From Pediococcus stilesii (lineage in GTDB: Bacteria > Bacillota > Bacilli > Lactobacillales > Lactobacillaceae), in contig NZ_JQBX01000002.1 of assembly GCF_001437075.1 (NCBI RefSeq), forward strand, positions 1-64,000: a stretch of 64,000 nt of DNA. Reading direction: 5' to 3'. Numbering within the stretch: the stretch's first letter is position 1; each line of letters starts with the position of its first letter. A model generated the notes under the pieces. It worked only from the letters and a program-made list of their open reading frames with translations. It ran no database searches and was not told the origin of the DNA. Of the stretch, positions 1 to 7,040 are shown piece after piece. A program made the position numbers and the translations under genes.

Positions 1-263
1 CTTTAACTTCTGGGGTACAGGTCAGAATTTAACCCCTTTTTCTTAATTTTTTATCTGTTACTCTTTAGCAATTAAATAATAACCTTATCGAAATATAATT
101 GCAACATTTTCGTAACAAAAATGACATAAATAAATCAATAATACCCTATATATATTGAACGGTATGCATTTTATCACTAATTCAGGAAAACGAATACCAA
201 AAGACATTTATTTTCTATCAGTTAAAGTAAAATAACGCATATATATTAACGTTCACTTATACT
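1..263. other. AT-rich noncoding stretch at window edge
   Basis: No open frame with a ribosome site and no family match is visible here. The stretch is AT-rich with several TATATAT-like runs and ends at a terminator hairpin. It probably holds the 3' flank of a gene left of the window or an upstream region. Nothing more can be supported. Confidence 0.5.
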
Positions 264-309
264 AAAGCGACCAGATCCCCCTTATATTAGGAAAACCTGG
301 CCGCTTTTT
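264..309. terminator. Rho-independent terminator downstream of the PAP2-like gene
   Basis: Arms AAAGCG-CCAG (264-274) and CTGG-CGCTTT (297-307) pair with one mismatch and are followed by a T run on the plus strand. The hairpin lies just past the stop of the minus-strand membrane protein and may also serve a gene left of the window. Confidence 0.6.
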
Positions 310-313
310 GAAA

Positions 314-940
314 TTAATTATAATCAGAATGACGAAAAATTGGGAATTTTTGTAAATCTGCAAATCGTTTTAAATATTGCCCGCGAGCTATTTGTAACCA
401 CGCATTAACCGGTAACCAACTTATCGCAATGCCAACTACAGAAACGTGCCCCAATTGAACATGCGCAATCCCAACTAAAATCATTATTAAAATTAAAACA
501 ATTTTAGCAATATTTTGATTTTGCTTGCTTCGAATCAAAGGGACAACCATCGTTAGCATGCAATACCCGACTAATAAGATCGAGAAAAAGCTCCCACTAA
601 TGTACTCGCGTCGATTTAAATCACGCATAATAATCAAGATAAGTTCCCCGCTTATAAAAGTCGAAAGCACCCAAGTTGCTGGGATTTTATGCTTAAATCC
701 CCACAGGAAAAACCAAATTAAAAGCGCATAGAGTACACACACCATTGGATAACTAAAAAAAGATAAAGTCCGATTAAAAAAAGATATATTAGGCATCACG
801 TTCACAACGAACCCTTGCAAAAGAGCGTCAATTCCGTTCAATATTTTCGAATTAAAACGGACCAACGTCAGCAAAACTATTAACGTTAAAAATGACAATA
901 AGAAACTATACTGTCGTTCTTTATCATGCGCTACGTACAT
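314..940 (-). CDS. Multi-pass membrane protein, possibly a degenerate PAP2-family phosphatase
   Basis: A 208-residue protein with about six hydrophobic segments. The last third has a histidine-rich stretch before a hydrophobic helix (about residues 155-185, AHVQLGHVSVVG), recalling the third PAP2 motif. The usual KxxxxxxRP and PSGH motifs are not evident, so phosphatase activity is doubtful. The start is backed by an AAGGAG site 8 bases upstream. It lies 19 bases after the class A-like serine hydrolase and may be cotranscribed with it. Membrane location is well supported; the PAP2 link is an inference. Confidence 0.6.
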   Translation of the reverse strand: MYVAHDKERQYSFLLSFLTLIVLLTLVRFNSKILNGIDALLQGFVVNVMPNISFFNRTLSFFSYPMVCVLYALLIWFFLWGFKHKIPATWVLSTFISGELILIIMRDLNRREYISGSFFSILLVGYCMLTMVVPLIRSKQNQNIAKIVLILIMILVGIAHVQLGHVSVVGIAISWLPVNAWLQIARGQYLKRFADLQKFPIFRHSDYN

Positions 941-959
941 AAATTTTTCTCCTTACCAA

Positions 960-1922
960 CTAGCTATGACTACCATAAGCAATCGTTTGAATCTTTTTCG
1001 TGATTTTAGCAATTCTTGGAAATCCATTTAAATTTGATTGATTATGTCCATGCGTCATAACTACTAGAATATAGCGTTGCCCATTGGGTAATGTTACAAT
1101 TCCGGCATCATTATTAGTATCGTCCAAAAATCCCACTTTATCTTGAACTTTAACTCCATTCATGGCTGCCTTAGCCCCCGCCGGGATTCCTGTTCGATAA
1201 GTTTGTTTTGCCATTAAATCTAATAAATATTTACGATCTGCCTTGTTTTGAAAAACACCTGTCCCATTTTCTAAGTCCTTTAGAAGCAGTAATAAGCTAT
1301 GGCTGTTAGTTGAGGCAACTTTCGTTTTTGAAAAAACAGGAGAGTACCACCCCTGCGTTGCTAAAACGCTGTTCATCCTACTCATTCCGTATTTCTGAAT
1401 AACCTGATCACCAAAAGTATTCTCACTATTGACGATCATTCGGTTGAAGGCATCCTTATTTTCCGTTGTCCACTTAAATCGACCGTCGGCTTTTTGACTG
1501 AATAAAAATGCTGCAATAAATAATTTATACGTACTTGCAGCCGTTCCCACCTTGTTACCATTTGAACTCACTTCCAAGGCTCCGTTTTGATAAACCGCTG
1601 AATTTACATTCTGAGCGGCTTGGCTACCCTGGACTGGAGCTAAATTATAAAAACTCACGCTTGCCGTGCCATCCTTAGTTACCGTGGATAAATAATTATT
1701 CAATTCTTTTTTTATTTTCGCTTGCTTTTGTTTAATCTGGTCACCTGTTAGTCGAGTTTCACTTTCCCCTGCTTGTTCGCTTTGTACGTTTGGGGGCGCA
1801 GCAGTCTTTGAATTAGACTTGCTGGTTGTCTCCGGTGGGTTCTTTTGCGTTACTGGTGTTGGTGCAGTATTAGATCCAGCAAAAAAGAAATAAATTAAAA
1901 TCAAAGCCTCGAATACTAACAT
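960..1922 (-). CDS. Membrane-anchored serine hydrolase, class A beta-lactamase fold
   Basis: 320 residues: a short N-terminal hydrophobic anchor (about 5-15), a Thr/Pro/Gln/Ser-rich linker to about 65, then a penicillin-binding-type catalytic domain. The SxxK tetrad is S130-T-Y-K133, the SxN-like motif is SEN at about 166, and a K-V-G triad near 264 stands in for KTG. It should act outside the cell on peptidoglycan or a related ester/amide; true beta-lactamase activity is not implied. No strong ribosome site precedes this ATG, but an in-frame TAA about 20 bases upstream leaves no better ATG/GTG/TTG start. Confidence 0.8.
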   Translation of the reverse strand: MLVFEALILIYFFFAGSNTAPTPVTQKNPPETTSKSNSKTAAPPNVQSEQAGESETRLTGDQIKQKQAKIKKELNNYLSTVTKDGTASVSFYNLAPVQGSQAAQNVNSAVYQNGALEVSSNGNKVGTAASTYKLFIAAFLFSQKADGRFKWTTENKDAFNRMIVNSENTFGDQVIQKYGMSRMNSVLATQGWYSPVFSKTKVASTNSHSLLLLLKDLENGTGVFQNKADRKYLLDLMAKQTYRTGIPAGAKAAMNGVKVQDKVGFLDDTNNDAGIVTLPNGQRYILVVMTHGHNQSNLNGFPRIAKITKKIQTIAYGSHS

Positions 1923-2112
1923 AAGTAGAATTAGATTTTTTTAAGTTCTATTCGTCTGTCTTTTGTAATCATAAATCAATTATACACTGAAAACCAATGT
2001 CTGATACCCGAACAATAAATTTGACGTCAAAGTTATTTTTAAGATTAAAAACACAAAAAAAGAAAGATCACGACATAATCTTCTTGTCTAGACCCTTCTT
2101 ATCATGCAATTT

Positions 2113-2295
2113 TTACGCATTTTCTAAAATCTTTTTCAGTTTACGTTCGAACTCACGGCGCTTAAGCATCACAATGTGACCGCACCCCAAGCACTTTAAT
2201 TTAATATCCATTCCCATCCGAATAATTTCCCATCGGTTGGTGCCACATGGATGAGGTTTTTTCATCTGTACAACGTCATGTAATCCATATTCCAT
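2113..2295 (-). CDS. DUF951 family small zinc-ribbon-like protein
   Basis: 60 residues with C17 and a C35-L-G-C38-G-H40 cluster, as expected of the short DUF951 family that usually sits directly after parB in lactobacilli and streptococci. The cysteines suggest a small metal-binding fold; the role is unknown. A GGGGGA site precedes the ATG. It follows parB by 11 bases, so the two are probably cotranscribed. The usual next gene, ychF, is absent here. Confidence 0.85.
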   Translation of the reverse strand: MEYGLHDVVQMKKPHPCGTNRWEIIRMGMDIKLKCLGCGHIVMLKRREFERKLKKILENA

Positions 2296-2306
2296 ATTCG
2301 GTCCCC

Positions 2307-3158
2307 CTAATCTAAAGAAATGTTCAACACTTCCAATATCCGATCGAGTTCTTTCATCGAATCATAACTAATCTCAATTTTACCTTTTTGTTTACTTTTT
2401 GTAATGACTGCCGCTTTAGTACCCAATCTTTCACCCAGTTGGTTTTCAATCTCGCGAACAAATGGTGATTTATTCTGATGATGATTTTTACGATTAGCAC
2501 GTTTTTCTTCGTCAAGATTGGCTTGGTTGACAATACTCTCAAGTTGTCGCACCGTTAGTCCCTCTCTGATGGTCCGATGAGCTAGTTTTTCAAGTTGATC
2601 TTGCTGTTTTAACGCTAGCAGTGTCCGTGCTTGTCCCATCGAAATTTGGCCACCTTGAAGCATCTCTTTAACTCGCGTCGGAAGTCCTAATAAACGGAGG
2701 TAATTCGCAATATATGGACGACTTTTTCCAAGACGTTCTGAAACTTGGGCTTGCGTCAAATTTAATTCCTTCATTAACGACTGGTACGCCTCCGCTTCTT
2801 CCAAAGGGCTTAAGTCCTCCCGTTGCAAATTCTCGATAATAGCCGCTTCCATCGTCGCTTCATCAGTAAAATCACGAATAATGGCTGGCACTTTTTCCAA
2901 ACCAGCTAGAACACTTGCCCGATACCGCCGTTCACCGGCAATAATTTCAAATCGCTCAATTGCTTTGATTGGCTGTCTTAAGACTAACGGCTGATAAATT
3001 CCTGATTTTTTGATTGATTCTGAAAGTTCTACCAAACGTTCTTCATCAAAAATGTGACGAGGTTGAAACGGATTGGGCTTAATCTTTTCCACATCAATCA
3101 TTTTATAAACTGTACTCTTTACAATATTCGTTTGCTTTTTTAATTCGTTTTCGTTCAT
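2307..3158 (-). CDS. parB: Chromosome partitioning protein ParB (Spo0J type)
   Basis: 283 residues. The N-terminal ParB/Srx CTPase domain carries GERRYRAS (about 75-82) and ENLQREDLSPLEEAEAY, followed by an HTH (about TQAQVSERLGKSRPYIANYL) and a C-terminal dimerisation region. The wording QISMGQARTLLAL after the HTH is typical of Spo0J rather than Noc, which usually reads TERHARALL. ParB binds parS near oriC, spreads as a CTP clamp and loads SMC. It lies 9 bases after rsmG, with no room for noc or parA, which commonly lie between them in the family. Confidence 0.92.
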   Translation of the reverse strand: MNENELKKQTNIVKSTVYKMIDVEKIKPNPFQPRHIFDEERLVELSESIKKSGIYQPLVLRQPIKAIERFEIIAGERRYRASVLAGLEKVPAIIRDFTDEATMEAAIIENLQREDLSPLEEAEAYQSLMKELNLTQAQVSERLGKSRPYIANYLRLLGLPTRVKEMLQGGQISMGQARTLLALKQQDQLEKLAHRTIREGLTVRQLESIVNQANLDEEKRANRKNHHQNKSPFVREIENQLGERLGTKAAVITKSKQKGKIEISYDSMKELDRILEVLNISLD

Positions 3159-3167
3159 GATGACCTT

Positions 3168-3899
3168 CTACTTTTTACCAATCGGGTCCCTAGCCGGTGT
3201 ACCTGGTTTACGCGGATACCGATTAGGAGTTTGCTTTTTCTTTTCAACCACAACGATATGACGTTCATCACCATTAACTGGTAAATGAAAGTCTTTATCA
3301 ATCAGTAACTTACCACCCAAAGTTGCAATCGCAAATTTTCCATCGGCAAGTTCTTGCTCGGTGTTAGCGGCCTTCAGTGCCACAAAATACCCATTTGGCT
3401 TAACTAAAGGCAAACAAAGCTCACTTAAAACACTTAATCTTGCCACTGCCCGAGCTGTTACAACATCAAATTTCTCTCTATAATTAGACTTTTTGGCCCC
3501 GAAGGTTTCGGCTCGGTCATGAATTAAAGTAACGTCTTCGAGACCCAGTTGTTCCACGAGGTTGTTTAAGAAGGTAATGCGCTTATTTAAAGAATCGACA
3601 ATGGTGACTTTTAAGGATGGAAACAGAATTTTCATCGGTAAAGACGGAAATCCCGCTCCGGCACCAACATCGCACAATTCGGCTCCTTCTTTAAAAAAGC
3701 TTGTCACTTCTAACAATGGTGTTACAGAATCGTAAAAATGCTTTAAATATACTTCATTTTGCTCCGTAATCGCCGTTAAATTAACATGTTCATTAGTTTC
3801 AACTAGTAACTGATAGTATTTGGCAAATTGCATCATTTGCTGATCGGTCAGTTGCCATCCCTTCTCTTTTAAGGCTTGTCGAAATTCTTCTGGATTCAT
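3168..3899 (-). CDS. rsmG: 16S rRNA (guanine527-N7)-methyltransferase RsmG
   Basis: 243 residues, a Rossmann methyltransferase with the SAM motif [15 protein letters not shown] near residue 75 and the acidic IVDSLNKR motif after it. It methylates N7 of G527 in the 530 loop of 16S rRNA in the cytoplasm; loss gives low-level streptomycin resistance in other bacteria. The start follows an AAGGAGAG site. It heads the rsmG-parB-DUF951 unit. The last 20 residues are basic and proline-rich. Confidence 0.95.
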   Translation of the reverse strand: MNPEEFRQALKEKGWQLTDQQMMQFAKYYQLLVETNEHVNLTAITEQNEVYLKHFYDSVTPLLEVTSFFKEGAELCDVGAGAGFPSLPMKILFPSLKVTIVDSLNKRITFLNNLVEQLGLEDVTLIHDRAETFGAKKSNYREKFDVVTARAVARLSVLSELCLPLVKPNGYFVALKAANTEQELADGKFAIATLGGKLLIDKDFHLPVNGDERHIVVVEKKKQTPNRYPRKPGTPARDPIGKK

Positions 3900-3913
3900 A
3901 TCTACTCTCCTTG

Positions 3914-3932
3914 TGAAACATTAATTGTTTCA
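3914..3932. promoter_or_regulatory. Inverted repeat upstream of rsmG (TGAAACA-N5-TGTTTCA)
   Basis: Two perfect 7-base arms flank TTAAT, a few bases before the rsmG ribosome site. The arms equal the outer half-sites of a parS box (TGTTTCAC-GTGAAACA) but in swapped order, so this is not a parS site. It may be an operator or leader hairpin for the rsmG-parB unit. Confidence 0.35.
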
Positions 3933-4030
3933 TATGCTAATTCCACTTTAACCAATTAGTAAAGATTTGGCAATATTGATAATATATTTATATTTTAAAG
4001 TGTGGTTAATACAAGATGGAGGAACATAAT

Positions 4031-4498
4031 TTGTCACTAAAATTCAATCCAATCACAAAATACACCCCTAAACATTACGAGTTGCTACTCGAGGCTGATC
4101 CCTCTTTGGAAAGTATCGCTTCTTATCTTTCCCGCTGCGAATCTTTCGAACTCACAAGTAATCACCAAAGCGTTGGAATCATTGCAATAATGGCAACCGA
4201 ATCGCAAACAATCGAGATTATGAACATTGCAGTCCATCCGAAGTTTCAAGGGCAGGGGCTTGGAACAAGGCTCATTCAATCGGCAATTAAGTTTTACTCC
4301 ACGAATCCGTCATTTGAAAAAATTACAATCATGACCGGAACAACCAGCTTCGGTGCGCTCTACTTATATCAAAAGCTGGGTTTTAGGTGTAAACAAATCC
4401 TTTCGAATCATTTTATAAATCCAACGCTCTATCCCCATCCACTTCATGAAAATGGACTAACGTTGAAAGATGCCATTATGCTGGAAAGAACATTGTAA
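4031..4498 (+). CDS. GNAT-family N-acetyltransferase
   Basis: 155 residues from a TTG start placed 8 bases after a GGAGG site at 4018-4022; the ATG at 4016 overlaps that site and is the less likely start. The acetyl-CoA motif VHPKFQGQGLGTRLI (about 75-90) is the classical Q/RxxGxG/A signature, and the C-terminal beta strand LYLYQKLGF is also typical. The acyl acceptor cannot be predicted. It is a single gene divergent from rsmG with its own terminator. Confidence 0.85.
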   Translation: MSLKFNPITKYTPKHYELLLEADPSLESIASYLSRCESFELTSNHQSVGIIAIMATESQTIEIMNIAVHPKFQGQGLGTRLIQSAIKFYSTNPSFEKITIMTGTTSFGALYLYQKLGFRCKQILSNHFINPTLYPHPLHENGLTLKDAIMLERTL

Positions 4499-4512
4499 TT
4501 TAAGAATACCAA

Positions 4513-4555
4513 AAAACGAAGTCCCGACTATCTGGTCTGTCAGGGCTTCGTTTTT
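4513..4555. terminator. Bidirectional terminator between GNAT and iunH
   Basis: Arms AACGAAG-CCC and GGG-CTTCGTT are flanked by A and T runs, so the hairpin can end transcription of the plus-strand acetyltransferase and of the minus-strand nucleoside hydrolase. Confidence 0.85.
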
Positions 4556-4585
4556 AATAACAATATTATTAAGTGAGTTTTATTT

Positions 4586-5500
4586 TTAGGCTTTCATCTT
4601 TTTAACTTCATCAATAAACCATTCATTAAAAGCATCCGCATCGATATTAACGCATACTTCAGCATTAGTTTTCTCATTATGGTAAGCTCCCCGAATATCG
4701 GCAACGGTTTCTCCGATGGCTGGGCCTTCCGTAACAACGTCAATCCAGTATGGTGTAGTTTGATACATCTCTGGTTTCAAAAGATATGCGAGCGTATTAA
4801 CATCATGCATTGGAATACCGCCCTCATGTCCTTCATAGTAATGACTAAAAATTGCACCAAGCATTTCACCCGGTTTACCTAATGTTTTAATTGTGTCCAA
4901 CGTTTTTTGTGTTAAAAGAGCTTTCATTGTTACATCTAAGCCCACCATCACAATTGGAACGCCACTCTTGTACAAAATTTCGGCAGCATGCGGATCCGTA
5001 AATACATTGAATTCAGCCGCACTGGTCATATTTCCCATTCCAATGGAGCCACCCATTGCAACAACTTTTTCAATCTTACTTTTTACATCTGGATGTTCTT
5101 TTAAAAGTAATGCAACGTTTGTATACGATCCAGTTGGTACAAGCACAATTGGTTCTTCATTTGCCATAATAGTTTTATACAAAGTATCAACCGCGTTATT
5201 TACTGGAATATCAGTCGGTTCTGGACCAAAGTCATATCCTGGCATCCCCGATTCACCATGCACGCGTGCTGCGTCTTCAAACGGCTTGATCAACGGTTGC
5301 TCCGCACCACCAGCTACTGGAACATTGGCGTTAAAAAATTTAACCAATTTCATCGCATTTTTAGTGGTTTTGTCTACCGTAACATTCCCAGCAACGGTCG
5401 AAATTAATTCAAGTTCAATTTCGGGGTTGTTGATTGCAACGGCAATTGCCGCTGCGTCATCAATTCCAGGATCCGTATCCATTATAATTTTAGTTGTCAT
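4586..5500 (-). CDS. iunH: Inosine-uridine preferring nucleoside hydrolase
   Basis: 304 residues with the Ca2+-binding aspartate motif DTDPGIDD at 8-15, the signature of IU-type nucleoside hydrolases. It cleaves the N-glycosidic bond of ribonucleosides to base and ribose in the cytoplasm. It lies 105 bases downstream of the nucleoside transporter gene and on the same strand, so uptake and cleavage form one salvage module. A terminator-like hairpin between the two genes may lower its expression relative to nupC, and a near-consensus cre box sits just upstream of its ribosome site. Confidence 0.92.
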   Translation of the reverse strand: MTTKIIMDTDPGIDDAAAIAVAINNPEIELELISTVAGNVTVDKTTKNAMKLVKFFNANVPVAGGAEQPLIKPFEDAARVHGESGMPGYDFGPEPTDIPVNNAVDTLYKTIMANEEPIVLVPTGSYTNVALLLKEHPDVKSKIEKVVAMGGSIGMGNMTSAAEFNVFTDPHAAEILYKSGVPIVMVGLDVTMKALLTQKTLDTIKTLGKPGEMLGAIFSHYYEGHEGGIPMHDVNTLAYLLKPEMYQTTPYWIDVVTEGPAIGETVADIRGAYHNEKTNAEVCVNIDADAFNEWFIDEVKKMKA

Positions 5501-5521
5501 TTTATCCCCTCCAGCATTTTA

Positions 5522-5535
5522 TGAAAGCGTCCTCA
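5522..5535. promoter_or_regulatory. cre-like box upstream of iunH
   Basis: TGAAAGCGTCCTCA matches the CcpA consensus TGWAANCGNTNWCA with one mismatch. It lies between the nupC terminator and the iunH ribosome site. Catabolite control of nucleoside use would be sensible, but one mismatch makes this tentative. Confidence 0.35.
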
Positions 5536-5545
5536 TTACCATTCT

Positions 5546-5578
5546 AAAAAAAGATGCACCTGACGTCCATCTTTTTTC
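5546..5578 (-). terminator. Hairpin terminator after nupC
   Basis: AAAAAAGATG and CATCTTTTTT arms pair around an 11-base loop and end in a T run on the minus strand, 28 bases past the nupC stop. Readthrough would be needed for iunH to share the nupC promoter. Confidence 0.7.
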
Positions 5579-5605
5579 GTAATTATTTATATTAATTATT
5601 GAATT

Positions 5606-6877
5606 CTACCAAACGAATACGCCAACGAATCCAGCAGATAGTAATGAAACTAAAATACCAGATAACAACATGTAGCCAACGCTTTTAGAAATCACGTCGT
5701 TCTTTTCACGGTTAACAAGTCCCTTGAAAGCACCGATGATCATTCCGGTAGTTGAGAAATTAGCAAATGAAGTTAAGAACACTGTTAAAGTAGCAGTGAA
5801 ATGCGGTGTAAAGTCTTTCAATAATGGCATTACTTTACCCATAACAACAAATTCGTTTGTGACAAGCTTAGTACCCATATATTGAGCCATTTCAAAGGCG
5901 TGACTTACGTCAAAACCAAGTAACCAAGCAAATGGGAACATGATGACACCCAAGATGTTTTCCAATGAAAGAGCAGGATTAATTTTACCTAAAAGTGCAT
6001 CAATTAACGCGGCTAAAGCAACGAAAGCAATAACATTAGCTGCAATAATTAAAATTAATCGACCGGCACCCAAAATTGAGTCTCCAAGAAATGAGAAGAA
6101 TGGTTCGCGAGCAACAGGTTGTGTTGTAGCTTCTTCAGCAAGTGTTTCAGAGCCAGATTCTACAGTGTCATTATTTTCACTTGAGGCAGCACTACCACCG
6201 ATTTTGGCGATTGTGTCTTCTTCAGGTGTTACAGTAACAGGATTCAAAACAGCTGTAACAATAATTGCGTTAACAATATTAATTGGTACAGCAGCAATAA
6301 TATATTGACCAGGCATCATTAATAGGTATGCGCCTAAAATTGATGCGGTAACACAGCTCATTGACATCATCGCAATCGTAACTAGACGATCCGCCTTCAT
6401 CTGACGAAGCTGTAAACCAGAAACAGCAAGTGCTTCCGTATTACCTAAAAACATCATTTCAACCGCAAAGAATGATTCAAATTTTGGTTGACGAGTGATA
6501 ATTGAAAGTCCCTTACCAACCCACTTGATAATCCATGGGAGAACTCCAATATAGGTTAAAATATCGAACAATGGAACAATCATCAAAATTGGTAGCAATG
6601 CGCTCGTCACAAAGTTCATTGACTTCACGTTCACCCAATCTGCAAGTGCGAAGGAAATTCCCTTATAAGAAATATCCACTAACCATTTAAAACCGTCGGC
6701 AGCAGCTTTAACTCCGTTAATACCTACTGAGGAGTTAACTAAGAACCATGCCAACACGATATTAATAGCAACCATAATTCCAACTGAGGTCCAGTTGATG
6801 TGCTTACGGTCTTTAGAAAATAGGACGGCGACGCCCAAAAATACAATAATACCAATAATATTTATTGCTAAATACAT
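5606..6877 (-). CDS. nupC: NupC-family concentrative nucleoside transporter
   Basis: 423 residues with about ten membrane segments in the CNT layout: an N-terminal helix bundle, the central gate/nucleoside-recognition part (FFAVEMMFLGNTEALAVSG), and the C-terminal motif region containing TSFANFSTTGMIIGAFKG. A hydrophilic insert of about 45 acidic residues (about 215-260) is more variable. It imports nucleosides with H+ or Na+ at the plasma membrane. It is directly upstream of iunH, which cleaves the imported nucleosides. Confidence 0.92.
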   Translation of the reverse strand: MYLAINIIGIIVFLGVAVLFSKDRKHINWTSVGIMVAINIVLAWFLVNSSVGINGVKAAADGFKWLVDISYKGISFALADWVNVKSMNFVTSALLPILMIVPLFDILTYIGVLPWIIKWVGKGLSIITRQPKFESFFAVEMMFLGNTEALAVSGLQLRQMKADRLVTIAMMSMSCVTASILGAYLLMMPGQYIIAAVPINIVNAIIVTAVLNPVTVTPEEDTIAKIGGSAASSENNDTVESGSETLAEEATTQPVAREPFFSFLGDSILGAGRLILIIAANVIAFVALAALIDALLGKINPALSLENILGVIMFPFAWLLGFDVSHAFEMAQYMGTKLVTNEFVVMGKVMPLLKDFTPHFTATLTVFLTSFANFSTTGMIIGAFKGLVNREKNDVISKSVGYMLLSGILVSLLSAGFVGVFVW

Positions 6878-6995
6878 GCCGAAATCTCCCTTTTACGAAC
6901 CAATTTTTATAACAGTGCTGTAATAATAATAACGACTAAATTAAGGTCTGTAAATACAAAATATAAAGATTTTTAAAAGATTTCGTCATTTTAAA

Positions 6996-7009
6996 CACAA
7001 TATGTTGTG
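6996..7009. promoter_or_regulatory. Small inverted repeat upstream of nupC
   Basis: CACAA-TATG-TTGTG is a perfect 5-base dyad about 120 bases before the nupC start, in the 163-base gap to the helicase gene. It may be an operator for the nucleoside module. Short AT-rich dyads arise by chance, so confidence is low. Confidence 0.2.
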
Positions 7010-7040
7010 GTACGGACCATTACGCATTAAAACGATTTAA

